NCBI GenBank assembly: GCA_017526745.1
Contig: JAFXQX010000031.1
Coordinates: forward strand, 31,692 to 95,691
DNA: 64,000 nucleotides
Reading direction: 5' to 3'
Source of the DNA: Lachnospiraceae bacterium
GTDB taxonomy: Bacteria; Bacillota; Clostridia; Lachnospirales; Lachnospiraceae
Part shown: positions 8,580 to 18,337 of the stretch, piece by piece
Numbering within the stretch: position 1 is the stretch's first letter
Layout: each line of letters starts with the position of its first letter
Translations under genes and position numbers: made by a program
The notes under the pieces: model-generated
What the model was told of the DNA's origin: nothing
Seen by the model: the letters and a program-made list of their open reading frames with translations, nothing else
Database searches by the model: none

Positions 8580-10171
8580 CTGAAGAATGTACCCATAATG
8601 CTTCTTCCAAGCTGTGCGGCTATGTTTCCGCCTATCGTCTTGCCGAACTTTCCTCCGACCTTGCCGCCGATACTCTTACCGAACTCTCTTCCTATCGTTC
8701 CCGCAGCGGAACTTGCAACTGATCCTGCGGCACTTTTGACTTTTCTCTTTCTTGCAGCTTCGGCCTTTGCGGCTTCCTGTTCGGCCTTTGCCTGCGCTTT
8801 GGCTTCTTCGGCCTCGCGTTTTGCAGCTTCTTTTTCTTCGAGAGCTGCCTGTGCTGCCTCCTTGGCTGCGAGCTCTTCCTTGCTCTTTAGTCTTTCAAGG
8901 AATTCATATGCCGAATCGGGATCAACGGGATCCTTGTATTTGATATAAAGGTTATCGGCTACATACAGATTCCTTCGCTCATCGTCGGAGATCGTTCCCA
9001 TAAGCGATCTGGGAGGAAGTATCTTGCATCTTTCGACGATGGTCGGAACGCCTTCTTCATCAAGGACCGATACAAGCGCTTCACCGACTCCAAGCTCCAT
9101 GATCGCGCTCTTTGTATCAAATTCCGGATTGGCACGGAATGAATCGGCTGCGGTCTTAACGGCACGTTCTTCTGCGGGTGTATATGCATGAAGAGCATGC
9201 TGGATCTTGTTTCCGAGCTGGGCTAATACCTCGTCGGGAATGTCCCTCGGATTCTGTGTACAGAAATATATCCCGACACCCTTACTTCTGATCAGCTTGA
9301 TGATCTGCTCGAACTTCTGGCGAAGTACTTTCGACATGTCATCAAATATAATGTGTGCTTCATCAAAGAAGAATATCATCCTCGGTTTTTCGGGATCACC
9401 GACTTCCGGAAGTGTCTCGAACAGCTCCGACAGAAGATAAAGAAGGAATGCCGTGTACAGTGTCGGATCGGTAACGAGCGTCCTTGCGTCAAGAATATTT
9501 ATCTTCCCGCGTCCGTCGAGGGATGTTGCAAAAAAGTCTGCGATCGACAGTCCGGGCTCGGTAAAGAACCTCTCGCCGCCCGCTGCCTCAAGGGCAACAA
9601 CACCGCGGATGATCGCGGCAACGCTCTGCTTGGTAACATTTCCGTACTGCTTGGACAGCTCGGCCGCATTGTCCGACGCATACTGAAGCATGGCCTTAAG
9701 GTCCTTGATGTCGATAAGAAGGAGGCCTTCGTCATCCGCCATCTTGAACAGGCATGTAAGGATGTCGGCCTGCGTATCGTTAAGGTTCATAAGCTTTGCA
9801 AGAAGGATCGGACCCATCTCGGAAACCGTGGTGCGCAGCGGTATTCCGCCTTCGCCGTAAACATCCCAGAAGGCTGCCGGATATTCTTTGAACGAAAATC
9901 CCGCCTCATCAAGGCCGAACCTCTTTATCCTTTCCTGCATGTCGGGATTATCTTCCCCCGCTCTTACAAGTCCTGAAAGGTCACCTTTGATATCAACGAG
10001 GAATACGGGAACTCCCGCATCGGAAAAGCTCTCGGCAAGAACCTTGAGCGTGACCGTCTTACCTGTTCCGGTCGCCCCGGCGATCAGTCCGTGCCTGTTC
10101 GCCATCTTCGGAAGGATCGATACTCTCTTATCCCCTGCATTTCCAACCCAAATACTGTTATCGATGAACAT
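8576..10171 (-). CDS. HerA-like ATPase (DUF853 family)
   Basis: A 531-residue P-loop ATPase of the HerA/FtsK-like DUF853 group. Walker A is GATGTGKT (around residues 33-40) and Walker B is MIFFFDEAH. An arginine-finger-like region follows (KGVGIYFCTQNPRDIP). The C-terminal 100 residues are a charged Ala/Glu/Lys coiled coil followed by a Gly-rich tail. Family members are annotated as putative helicases or DNA pumps, but the function is not established. GGAGG lies eight bases before the ATG. The end overlaps the LicD-domain gene by four bases. It is first gene of a five-gene minus-strand run; a TATAAT-like -10 lies at 10223-10228 but no convincing -35 was found. Confidence 0.88.
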   Translation of the reverse strand: MFIDNSIWVGNAGDKRVSILPKMANRHGLIAGATGTGKTVTLKVLAESFSDAGVPVFLVDIKGDLSGLVRAGEDNPDMQERIKRFGLDEAGFSFKEYPAAFWDVYGEGGIPLRTTVSEMGPILLAKLMNLNDTQADILTCLFKMADDEGLLLIDIKDLKAMLQYASDNAAELSKQYGNVTKQSVAAIIRGVVALEAAGGERFFTEPGLSIADFFATSLDGRGKINILDARTLVTDPTLYTAFLLYLLSELFETLPEVGDPEKPRMIFFFDEAHIIFDDMSKVLRQKFEQIIKLIRSKGVGIYFCTQNPRDIPDEVLAQLGNKIQHALHAYTPAEERAVKTAADSFRANPEFDTKSAIMELGVGEALVSVLDEEGVPTIVERCKILPPRSLMGTISDDERRNLYVADNLYIKYKDPVDPDSAYEFLERLKSKEELAAKEAAQAALEEKEAAKREAEEAKAQAKAEQEAAKAEAARKRKVKSAAGSVASSAAGTIGREFGKSIGGKVGGKFGKTIGGNIAAQLGRSIMGTFFR

Positions 10172-10293
10172 ATGTGACCTCCTTGCTTTTGTGCGTAATT
10201 TACTAAATACACATTATCGTTTATTATATCATAATCAAAGCCCTTTATTATCACAAAATAGGAGAAGGACAGATCTGATCTACGGAGGATGAT

Positions 10294-11376
10294 ATGAGAT
10301 ACCCTGCATTTTTGGCTGAAGGCGGACGGATCGGGTTTATCGCACCGAGTTTCGGGTGCACGATAGAACCCTACCGGTCTGATTTTGAAGAATCCCTTGC
10401 CGTATTTACCGAAAAGGGATATAAGATCTCAACCGGTCCTAACTGTTTTTGCGAAGACGGCATAGGCATAAGCAATACGCCGCAGAAGTGCGCGGATGAG
10501 GCAAATGATTTTCTGGTAAATGACAGGTCGGATATTGTCATATCATGCGGCGGCGGGGAACTTATGTGTGAGATCCTGCCGTATATCGACTTCGAGAAGA
10601 TCGCAGCAGCTCCTCCGAAATGGTTCATGGGTTATTCGGATAACACTAACCTGACATTTCTTCTGAACACTTTGTGTGATACGGCATCGATATATTCCGT
10701 ATGTGCATCAAAGTTTACGAAGAAGCGGCACAAATGTGTTGATGATGCATTTGATATCCTGTGCGGAAAAAAGCTGTCCGTAACAAATTACGATAAGTGG
10801 TATAAGGAGATCGCGCCCGGGGCGGCAGATACCAGAGAAGGCGGACCGGCGGACGGTTATGATGAGCTGTATACGAATGAGAAGACCGGAGATACATTTG
10901 CCGTGATCCCGTATAAACAGTATATATACTGCGGCGGAAAAAAGGCGGAATCGGCAAAGCTGTCCGGAAGGCTTACCGGCGGATGCATGGACTGTCTCGT
11001 AACGCTTGCCGGAACGAAGTTTGACAGGGTGTCTGAATTTGCAAAAAGATACAAGGACGACGGGATCATATGGTTTCTCGAGTCGTGTGATCTGTCCGTG
11101 ATGTCGATAAGACGTGCGCTGTGGCAGATGGAAAATGCCGGATGGTTTGAGCATGCGAAGGGATTCCTGATAGGACGTCCCTTAAGATTTGACGATACAT
11201 TCGGGGATTTTGACCACTATGATGCGGTACTCGGGATCCTGTCAAAATACAATGTGCCCATAGTCATGGATCTTGATATCGGGCATCAGTTCCCGCAGAT
11301 GCCCATGATCTCGGGTGCTTATGCAGACATTTCGGCTTCCGGCAACTCGATCACCGTCGATTTCACATTAAAGTGA
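10294..11376 (+). CDS. S66 family peptidase (LD-carboxypeptidase / MccF-like)
   Basis: Serine peptidases of family S66 include LD-carboxypeptidase A, which trims muropeptides, and MccF, which cleaves microcin C. The 360-residue length and the sequence phrase GRIGFIAPSF fit. The probable nucleophile is Ser115 in GYSDNT. Glu in FLESCDL and His in GHQFPQMP are candidate partners of a Ser-Glu-His triad. It has a good GGAGG ribosome site, is alone on the plus strand, and converges with the glycosylase gene. LD-carboxypeptidase versus peptide-immunity function cannot be decided. Confidence 0.9.
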   Translation: MRYPAFLAEGGRIGFIAPSFGCTIEPYRSDFEESLAVFTEKGYKISTGPNCFCEDGIGISNTPQKCADEANDFLVNDRSDIVISCGGGELMCEILPYIDFEKIAAAPPKWFMGYSDNTNLTFLLNTLCDTASIYSVCASKFTKKRHKCVDDAFDILCGKKLSVTNYDKWYKEIAPGAADTREGGPADGYDELYTNEKTGDTFAVIPYKQYIYCGGKKAESAKLSGRLTGGCMDCLVTLAGTKFDRVSEFAKRYKDDGIIWFLESCDLSVMSIRRALWQMENAGWFEHAKGFLIGRPLRFDDTFGDFDHYDAVLGILSKYNVPIVMDLDIGHQFPQMPMISGAYADISASGNSITVDFTLK

Positions 11377-11394
11377 TCCGGTCTGCAAAAAAGA

Positions 11395-12231
11395 TCACAA
11401 TCCGTGTACCTTGGCATAGTAGAACATGTACTGCTGCATGATCCCGGCATACCGGCCGTAACGCGGGAAAGGATCGCGCCCGGCATACTTTTCTTCGATA
11501 ACCTTTTTGATCCATGTATCAACAGGTGCACGGCCTGTCCTGTGATATGCGAACAGTTCCACACAGTTGGCGACCTTGTCACCGACGCCGGCAAACGATT
11601 TTAACTCCTCAAACAGTTCTTCATCAGAGAGCATATCGAGTGCTTCGAGATCGACTTCGCGAAGTGCCACTCGCTCTGCTGCCTTTTGTATATACGGGGC
11701 CCTGTAACCGAGTCCGCACGAAGAAAGCTCATCTGCCGTGGCGCCCAGCATATCGGAAGGTGCCGGAAAGAATCCGTCATGTCCGTACAGGGCTACGATT
11801 TTTTCGATACAAGTTCTTATAGCCGGAATGCTCTTTCGCTGGGATATGATGAAGCTGATCAGCATCTCAAATCTGTCCTGTCGAAGTATCCTAATACCCC
11901 TTCCGGCCCCGGCACATATCCGGAGAAAATCATCCCCGTCCGGAATACTCTCCCTGATCTTACGGTAGTTATTATCAAGGTCAAAATACCGGTGCCAGAA
12001 GCTGTCCCACTCTTTTTTTGAACATGAGACAGAAAGGACGGAAGCCCGGTCCCATCCTTTCTTTTCTTTATCCCCGGATACATACGTCTCATCAGTGATA
12101 TCCACCAGGTGGCTGCCGCTTATGAATCTGTATGTGCCGCTTCCCGTCCTGTGCGGTCTGAAACACTGTCCGGAATCTATTATCTTATCAAGATCAAGAT
12201 CGTCGTTTATCTTTAATGTGTATCCGCTCAT
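11395..12231 (-). CDS. ogg: 8-oxoguanine DNA glycosylase/AP lyase (OGG1 type)
   Basis: This base-excision repair enzyme removes 8-oxoguanine from DNA. The 278-residue protein has the OGG N-terminal domain (SGQCFRPHR) and a helix-hairpin-helix-GPD module. The Schiff-base lysine is Lys219 in GVGDKVANCV and the catalytic aspartate is Asp238 in APVDTW. FEMLISFIISQRKSIPAI is the conserved HhH-GPD entry. It is the last gene behind metK and the TPR protein, 30 bases downstream of the latter. Confidence 0.93.
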   Translation of the reverse strand: MSGYTLKINDDLDLDKIIDSGQCFRPHRTGSGTYRFISGSHLVDITDETYVSGDKEKKGWDRASVLSVSCSKKEWDSFWHRYFDLDNNYRKIRESIPDGDDFLRICAGAGRGIRILRQDRFEMLISFIISQRKSIPAIRTCIEKIVALYGHDGFFPAPSDMLGATADELSSCGLGYRAPYIQKAAERVALREVDLEALDMLSDEELFEELKSFAGVGDKVANCVELFAYHRTGRAPVDTWIKKVIEEKYAGRDPFPRYGRYAGIMQQYMFYYAKVHGL

Positions 12232-12261
12232 ACTCCGGATCCTTCATTCTTCCGAACCTTT

Positions 12262-14598
12262 CTACAGTTTCGACTCCATATCATCAAGCGATGCATAACC
12301 GTACATGATCGCCGAATTTGTTATGGTCTCTTTGGCGATATTACGTCCCGCCTTTGCCATAGCCGCAACGAATCTTCCGTACAGCGAAAGCGTCATATCC
12401 GAATATGTCGATATCTCTCCGCGAAGATAAGTCTCATACGATGTGTTATACGGCGTATCCTCAGATGTATGGACAGACCTTGCCTCGCCCGCTGCCTTCG
12501 GATATTCCTTCGCAAACTCTTCCATCATGCCGACCTGTATTCCCACGATCGCCTCGATTATCTGTTTCTTATCATCCGTTATCGCAGGAAGCGTGTCCTT
12601 GATCTTTTCGTACTCTTCGGGGCAGGTTGTCTCTTCCATCCGTCCGTATTTTTCGGTTATAAGGTTCCAGCCCCTTTCGTTTGCTGTCTCAAAATCCGCG
12701 ATAAAGCTTGAAAGCATTTCCTCATCCCAGAGCATGTACTGGCTCTTTCTCATAATGGAGAAAGTATCCCAGTCATCCTGACAGCTCGCCCGGCCTCCCT
12801 GATTATCGACCTTGTCAAAAGCCTTCCACTCAAGGGCGACTATACGGTCAATGAGCTTGTCCTTTGACATGACCTGCTCCTCTTTCTGACGGATCCCGGT
12901 CAGTATCTCGCCGACATGGTGATCGAGATAGTTGTCACTTCCTCCGGCAACACCAAGGGCATTCAGCCTGTATAAGATATCCGTGCAAATATCTTCAATA
13001 AGAGCCTGCGCTTTATTATTGTCATCTTCGCCCTTAAGCAGGGACAGCGAATCAAGCTTTGCGGGAATATCTCCCGTATCGGGCAGATCCTCAAGGCCCT
13101 TTCTCATCCACTTAAGGTAAGGCGCATACTGCCTGTTCAGAAGATACATCATCTTCATGGCATTCCTTATAAAATCACTCAGGTAGATGCCTGCCGTAAG
13201 CGCATCACCTCTTTGCATCATGCGGGGATAATTGTACTGTCCGGTCTGGGACATGAGAGCCGCCGTCTGCGCGATCTTTTTCCTGTATACGCTGTCGGGA
13301 TAATAATCCTTAAGCTTGTTCCTGATGAACGAAAATCCTCCGAGACCATCAGTAAAGACTTTGCCGTTTGTAAGATGCGCCAGACCGGACTCATCGATGC
13401 AAAGCCACTCCTCTTCAGACTTGGGAGCACGTTTTAATCCGATAAACTTTTTGCAGAACTTCCCGACATCAAACACTCCGACCCGCTTTCCGGCCTTTGC
13501 TGTCTCAAGTCTTGTATAACCCATGAACTCTTTCGGAAGCTTATCATATTCCTTCTGAAGCTTTTTCCCTATCTTCTTGAAGTCATCCTTGGCAAGCCAC
13601 ATGCAAAATCCCGGTCCGAAATCATGATCACGGCTGATATCATCATCAAACCCGAAGCACTCGCTTCCCTCTCCGACAAGGCCGACTGCGATCCTGTCCT
13701 CATATTCGCAAAACTTTTCATGTATCATCGGTTTTCCGTACTGCTCATAGTACAGTTCGGACAGTTCCAATCCTGTCATATCCGATCCTCTGTGTTTGTC
13801 ATCTTCGTTCATTTTCGCACGGGCCGCTTCCATGTTCTGCTTTACTATCTCATACGCCTTGCTCTTTCCGACACATCTTTCTATCTGCACGAGCGCTTTT
13901 TCGTAATACTCCACGCTCGCCCGATAGTCTTTCCTTATGTATTTGATCTCGGCCATTGCGGAAAGTGCCGCACTGTAATGGTAGTCAGGCTGCTCATCTT
14001 CTTCAAACAGAGTAAATGCCTTCTCAAGACTCTCTTCTGCCTCATCATATCTGTCCAGTTTGATAAATGTCGTTGCAAGATTTGCATATGTTGTCGCCTG
14101 TTCTATGCGGCATTCGGGATAACGAAGTGATATCCCGAGAGCTCTTTCGAGACAGTCTGCTGCGCTTTCATAGTCCCCCATCTCCTGGAACAGGAGCGCC
14201 ATGTTGTTAAGAAGCGAGGCATAGAGCATGGAATCGGCGGGAACGTTTTCGTCATAGTATGATTTTACCTGCTGGTACAGGGCGTTTGATTCCTTCAGAA
14301 GTCCCGCTGCCCGGTATGCGTTTGCAACATTAAGAAGCGATGTTGCGTGTGCCTGTGAGCCCTTAAGAGAACTACCCTCGAGAATGTCCATGAGCTTGTC
14401 GGCAAATGTCCGCATCTTGTCGAACTCGCTCGTCTCCCGGTAATGCCCGATAAGCTCGTTTAGAAGCTGGATCATGGCATATTCGTCACCTTCCCTTGCA
14501 GCCACAGAGAGCTTGTCGAGGATATACTCCTCGACAAGCTCTACTTCGTTTGCACCATATAATCTGTCTATTTCGGCAAATACTTCTTCTGTTTTCAT
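12262..14598 (-). CDS. TPR - DUF4037 - DUF4125 three-part protein
   Basis: The function is unknown. Residues 1 to about 270 form TPR-type helical repeats. A nucleotidyltransferase-like DUF4037 block follows with VGEGSECFGFDDDISRDHD, whose Asp-rich centre resembles a metal site. Last is a DUF4125 block with LEWKAFDKVDNQGGRASCQD and TFSIMRKSQYMLW. The 778 residues are far longer than either DUF alone, so this is a fusion or an unusually full architecture. It is placed 19 bases after metK and 30 bases before the glycosylase, so it probably lies under SAM riboswitch control. Confidence 0.75.
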   Translation of the reverse strand: MKTEEVFAEIDRLYGANEVELVEEYILDKLSVAAREGDEYAMIQLLNELIGHYRETSEFDKMRTFADKLMDILEGSSLKGSQAHATSLLNVANAYRAAGLLKESNALYQQVKSYYDENVPADSMLYASLLNNMALLFQEMGDYESAADCLERALGISLRYPECRIEQATTYANLATTFIKLDRYDEAEESLEKAFTLFEEDEQPDYHYSAALSAMAEIKYIRKDYRASVEYYEKALVQIERCVGKSKAYEIVKQNMEAARAKMNEDDKHRGSDMTGLELSELYYEQYGKPMIHEKFCEYEDRIAVGLVGEGSECFGFDDDISRDHDFGPGFCMWLAKDDFKKIGKKLQKEYDKLPKEFMGYTRLETAKAGKRVGVFDVGKFCKKFIGLKRAPKSEEEWLCIDESGLAHLTNGKVFTDGLGGFSFIRNKLKDYYPDSVYRKKIAQTAALMSQTGQYNYPRMMQRGDALTAGIYLSDFIRNAMKMMYLLNRQYAPYLKWMRKGLEDLPDTGDIPAKLDSLSLLKGEDDNNKAQALIEDICTDILYRLNALGVAGGSDNYLDHHVGEILTGIRQKEEQVMSKDKLIDRIVALEWKAFDKVDNQGGRASCQDDWDTFSIMRKSQYMLWDEEMLSSFIADFETANERGWNLITEKYGRMEETTCPEEYEKIKDTLPAITDDKKQIIEAIVGIQVGMMEEFAKEYPKAAGEARSVHTSEDTPYNTSYETYLRGEISTYSDMTLSLYGRFVAAMAKAGRNIAKETITNSAIMYGYASLDDMESKL

Positions 14599-14617
14599 GA
14601 ATGCTCTTCCTGATCTC

Positions 14618-15799
14618 TTACAGATATTTCTTCAATACGTCAACCTTATCGAGTGCTTCCCAGGGAAGATCAAGGTCGTTCCTTCCGAAGTGTCCGTATG
14701 CTGCAGTCTGCTTGTAGATCGGGCGGCGAAGGTTGAGCATCTTGATGATGCCGGCCGGACGAAGGTCGAAGTTCTCTCTTACGATCGAAACAAGCTTTTC
14801 GTCGGATACTTTTCCGGTACCGAATGTATCTACCATGATCGATGTAGGCTGTGCAACACCGATAGCATATGAGAGCTGTATCTCGCACTTGTCTGCAAGG
14901 CCTGCCGCAACGATGTTCTTGGCAACATATCTTGCAGCATATGCTCCTGAACGGTCAACCTTTGTGCAGTCCTTTCCGGAGAATGCTCCGCCGCCGTGTC
15001 TTGCATATCCGCCGTATGTGTCAACGATGATCTTTCTTCCCGTAAGACCCGCATCACCGTGAGGTCCGCCGATAACAAAACGTCCCGTGGGGTTGATGAA
15101 GAACTTGGTCTTGTCGTCGATCAGCTCCTTGGGAAGAACGGGATCGAACACATACTTTTTGATATCCTCGTGGATCTGTTCCTGTGTCACATCATCGTCA
15201 TGCTGTGTGGACAGAACAACCGCTTCCAATCTGAGGGGCTTGCCGTTCTCATCGTACTCTACAGATACCTGGCTCTTTCCGTCGGGACGAAGATACTTGA
15301 GAGTTCCGTCCTTACGGACCTTTGTAAGCTGAAGTGCAAGCTTGTGAGCAAGTGAGATGGGATAAGGCATGTATTCCTCAGTCTCGTTTGTGGCATATCC
15401 GAACATCATACCCTGATCGCCGGCACCCGTATCAAGATCATCCTTAAGGTCTCCCGCCTTGGCTTCAAGTGCCTTGTCGACACCCATTGCGATATCTGCC
15501 GACTGTTCGTCGATCGCAACGAACACCGCACATGTGTTACCGTCGAATCCGTACTCACTCTTGGTGTATCCAATCTCCTTAACGGTGTCTCTTACGACCT
15601 TCTGCATATCAACATAAGCATTTGTCGTGATCTCACCCGTGATCAGAACGAAGCCCGTGCAGCAAGCCGTCTCGCAGGCAACACGGCTCATCGGATCCTG
15701 TTCCATGCATGCATCAAGGATCGCATCCGAGATGGCATCGCAGACTTTGTCGGGATGTCCTTCAGTTACAGATTCGGAAGTAAACAGGTATTTCTCCAT
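14618..15799 (-). CDS. metK: S-adenosylmethionine synthase
   Basis: MetK makes S-adenosylmethionine from methionine and ATP in the cytoplasm. The open frame extends to 15823, but the ATG at 15799 ([11 protein letters not shown]) matches family N-termini and has AGGATGG upstream, giving 393 residues. Signatures seen are [30 protein letters not shown] and [21 protein letters not shown] riboswitch with terminator precedes it, so expression should fall when SAM is plentiful. Confidence 0.98.
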   Translation of the reverse strand: MEKYLFTSESVTEGHPDKVCDAISDAILDACMEQDPMSRVACETACCTGFVLITGEITTNAYVDMQKVVRDTVKEIGYTKSEYGFDGNTCAVFVAIDEQSADIAMGVDKALEAKAGDLKDDLDTGAGDQGMMFGYATNETEEYMPYPISLAHKLALQLTKVRKDGTLKYLRPDGKSQVSVEYDENGKPLRLEAVVLSTQHDDDVTQEQIHEDIKKYVFDPVLPKELIDDKTKFFINPTGRFVIGGPHGDAGLTGRKIIVDTYGGYARHGGGAFSGKDCTKVDRSGAYAARYVAKNIVAAGLADKCEIQLSYAIGVAQPTSIMVDTFGTGKVSDEKLVSIVRENFDLRPAGIIKMLNLRRPIYKQTAAYGHFGRNDLDLPWEALDKVDVLKKYL

Positions 15800-15833
15800 A
15801 ATCCATCCTTTCCGTACCGGCATGCGGTACTAA

Positions 15834-15865
15834 ACAAAAAACCCGCTCATCATAGGAATAAGCGG
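15834..15865 (-). terminator. Rho-independent terminator of the SAM-I riboswitch
   Basis: On the minus strand CCGCT (15861-15865) pairs with AGCGG (15843-15847), extended by two pairs past a mismatch, and is followed by six T residues. The alternative antiterminator pairs 15881-15892 with 15857-15868, with only one mismatch, using the 3' strand of riboswitch helix P1. Confidence 0.9.
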
Positions 15866-15880
15866 ATTAATGATCATACA

Positions 15881-15980
15881 AATCCTCTTATTGTTCGATC
15901 GCTCGCTCAGGTTGGCACCTTCCTTCCGGGGTTGCCGTGGCTTCACAGATCCTATGTATCTCCACCACTCTGAATAAGAG
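15881..15980 (-). ncRNA. SAM-I (S-box) riboswitch
   Basis: The aptamer core is clear on the minus strand. P1 is CTCTTATT (15973-15980) paired with 15885-15892. Between them are the conserved strings GAGATACATAGGATCTG-like P2 entry, GCCACGGCAACC, GGAAGGTGCCAACCTGA and GCGA. An expression platform with terminator follows and metK is the next gene. SAM binding closes P1 and lets the terminator form. Confidence 0.97.
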
Positions 15981-16002
15981 AACAACTATTTAATTCCCGT
16001 AT

Positions 16003-16031
16003 AGCATAAACGATGTATACGGATTCGTCAA
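16003..16031 (-). promoter_or_regulatory. Promoter of the metK operon
   Basis: On the minus strand TTGACG (16026-16031) is followed by 17 bases and TATGCT (16003-16008), placing transcription start just before the riboswitch. Confidence 0.72.
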
Positions 16032-16057
16032 CATTATTTTCGGTTCCGATCCCCAAT

Positions 16058-16945
16058 TCACGAAGAAGCAAGAAATCTTCCGAAAGACTCGGCCAAATAG
16101 GTCAGTTCTTCCTTGAATTCCCTGAAAACAAGGATTCTGTTTATATACCCTTCCCTGGCACACTTATACCGGTCGGAATATCCGGCTTTGACCATCAGCT
16201 TGAGGAATACTTCATCATCATTGATCAGATCGTTATATACATCGATCGCATCGATCTCGTTTTTCCCCTGTCGTGTGACCTGACCGGCATGGCTGCGTCC
16301 CATAACGTTATACTGGTTAACAAACCCTATATTTGCATCTGCGATCATTCTCAACCAGAATGCATAATCATGTGCATATCTGTAGTGAGGATCAAATCCA
16401 CCTGCTTTCAGAAAACTGTCTCTCTTTCCGAACATCGAGCATCCGTGCAGGCAGTTCCCGGATAGAAGCATTCGCATGTAAAACTCTTTGTTATCACCTT
16501 TTGCAAAAGTTTTGTGGTAATTGTCGCTATTATCCTCGGTGTAGAGAAGCTTATCGTTTTCATCGATCGTAACTGAAAGAGAGTGGCAGGCATCAAATTC
16601 CGGATGTTCCAGGAGAAACGAAAGTGACGACTCTACCATCGTATTTACATACAGATCATCGGCACTCAGCCAGCACATATACTCTCCGGTCGCATAGCTC
16701 ATGGCAATATTAAGTGTTTTTGCCGTCCCTTCATTAATATCCTTATCTACAAAAAGGATCTTTTCGGGATATTGCGATTCGTATCTCCTGATTATATCTG
16801 CTGTCGAATCCGCAGAACCGTCATTTACTATCACAAACTCTATATTGGTATATGTCTGATTCACAACGCTTTCTATGGATTTTGCGATAAATCTTTCGGC
16901 ATTATATGCCGGCATGATAACAGATACCTTTACGTTTTCATTCAT
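16058..16945 (-). CDS. Family 2 glycosyltransferase
   Basis: A GT-A fold enzyme of 295 residues. The N-terminus VSVIMPAYNAERFIAKSIES, the nucleotide-binding NDGSADST and the DxD-type WLSADDLY (metal and sugar-nucleotide site) define family GT2. There is no membrane helix, so it should act in the cytoplasm on a carrier- or protein-linked acceptor. It is the last gene of the sugar-activation operon, 25 bases after the transporter. Donor and acceptor are unknown; flagellin glycan is plausible from context. Confidence 0.88.
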   Translation of the reverse strand: MNENVKVSVIMPAYNAERFIAKSIESVVNQTYTNIEFVIVNDGSADSTADIIRRYESQYPEKILFVDKDINEGTAKTLNIAMSYATGEYMCWLSADDLYVNTMVESSLSFLLEHPEFDACHSLSVTIDENDKLLYTEDNSDNYHKTFAKGDNKEFYMRMLLSGNCLHGCSMFGKRDSFLKAGGFDPHYRYAHDYAFWLRMIADANIGFVNQYNVMGRSHAGQVTRQGKNEIDAIDVYNDLINDDEVFLKLMVKAGYSDRYKCAREGYINRILVFREFKEELTYLAESFGRFLASS

Positions 16946-16970
16946 GGCAGGTCTTTCCCGGTCTGTCTTT

Positions 16971-18323
16971 CTATATCAATCCCACGATAAAGATCACGAG
17001 GATCAGTATCGGAAGCACATATGCAAGGTACGGCCGAAGCTTTGCCGACATCTTCATACCTTCACCGGAATTTGTCTCGGCAAGATATTTGTCAAATCCC
17101 CATCCGTAACGGCTGACGCAGAATAGCGTATACACCAGTGCTCCGAGGGGAAGCAATATGTTGCTTACGAGAAAATCCTCGGAATCAAGCACGTCTCTTG
17201 CGCCTATGATGTGAAGGTTTGACCAGATGTTATATCCGAACACACACGGAAGGCTGGCAACAAGAATGAATACAAGGTTGCAGGCAACACTCTTTCCCCT
17301 GCTCCATCCCCAGTTATCCGTAGGCCATGCAACAAGGTTTTCGAACACGGCGATGACTGTTGAAAAACTTGCAAACGACATGAATATGAAGAACAGCGTT
17401 CCCCATATCCTGCCTCCCGGCATTCCTATGAACAGTTCCGGAAGAGTTATGAATATGAGAGAAGGTCCCTGGTCGGGAGACACTCCGTATGCCGAACATG
17501 CGGGGAAAATGATAAGACCTGCCATGATCGCAACAAAAGTATCAAGACATATGATCACTATCGACTCGGATAATATGGTTTTTTCCTTGGACATATAGCT
17601 TCCGAATATCTCCATCGCCGCAATACCAAGGCTGAGTGTAAAAAATGCCTGGTTCATGGCTCCGACTATCAGATTGAACAGGCCGACACTCTTAACATTT
17701 TCCACATTTGGTGCAAGATAGAACTTTAATCCCTCTCCGCCTCCCGGAAGCATGATGGAGTGGACAGCCAGTATGATGATAAGTATCAGAAGGCCCGTCA
17801 TCATCACTTTGGTGATCCTCTCAAGACCCTTTTTCACTCCAAGAGACAACACGGCAAATCCGAGAACAACGGTTATTATCATAAAGACCGCCATCTCTGC
17901 CGGGCTTGCGAGCATATTTCCGAATACATCGCCCGTCGATCCTGACGCTACACCTTCAAACTTACCGGTAAGAAACTTCCACGCATAAGAGAGCATCCAT
18001 CCCGATACGGTTGTGTAATACATCATGAGAAGATAACATCCGATTATACAGAACCATCCGTGAATGTGCCATTTGCCCCCTTCCTTCTCAAGGGCCTTGT
18101 ATGATAATACCGCGCTCTTCCTGCTGGCACGTCCGACTGACAGCTCCATTGTCATGACCGGCAGTCCCATGATCACCAGAAACAGCAGATAGAACAGAAC
18201 AAAGATCGCTCCGCCGTACTTGCCCGCCATATACGGGAATTTCCAAACGTTACCTATACCGATCGCACATCCCGAACTGACCAGAATAAATCCTAAGCGC
18301 GATCCGAATCCTTCTCTCTCCAT
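16971..18323 (-). CDS. Sodium-dependent NSS-family transporter
   Basis: A 450-residue integral membrane protein with about 11-12 helices. The N-terminus GFILVSSGCAIGIGNVWKFPY is the neurotransmitter:sodium symporter (LeuT-type) signature covering helix 1 and the unwound substrate site. Bacterial members import amino acids with Na+. GAGGAG lies before the start, 14 bases after the thioesterase. Its presence inside a sugar-activation operon is unexplained. Confidence 0.92.
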   Translation of the reverse strand: MEREGFGSRLGFILVSSGCAIGIGNVWKFPYMAGKYGGAIFVLFYLLFLVIMGLPVMTMELSVGRASRKSAVLSYKALEKEGGKWHIHGWFCIIGCYLLMMYYTTVSGWMLSYAWKFLTGKFEGVASGSTGDVFGNMLASPAEMAVFMIITVVLGFAVLSLGVKKGLERITKVMMTGLLILIIILAVHSIMLPGGGEGLKFYLAPNVENVKSVGLFNLIVGAMNQAFFTLSLGIAAMEIFGSYMSKEKTILSESIVIICLDTFVAIMAGLIIFPACSAYGVSPDQGPSLIFITLPELFIGMPGGRIWGTLFFIFMSFASFSTVIAVFENLVAWPTDNWGWSRGKSVACNLVFILVASLPCVFGYNIWSNLHIIGARDVLDSEDFLVSNILLPLGALVYTLFCVSRYGWGFDKYLAETNSGEGMKMSAKLRPYLAYVLPILILVIFIVGLI

Positions 18324-18337
18324 TTTTCATTTACTCC

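Noticed and set aside
16971..18323. NSS transporter as sugar or sialic acid importer
   Set aside because: The LeuT-type signature points to amino-acid-like substrates; nothing in the sequence supports sugar transport.
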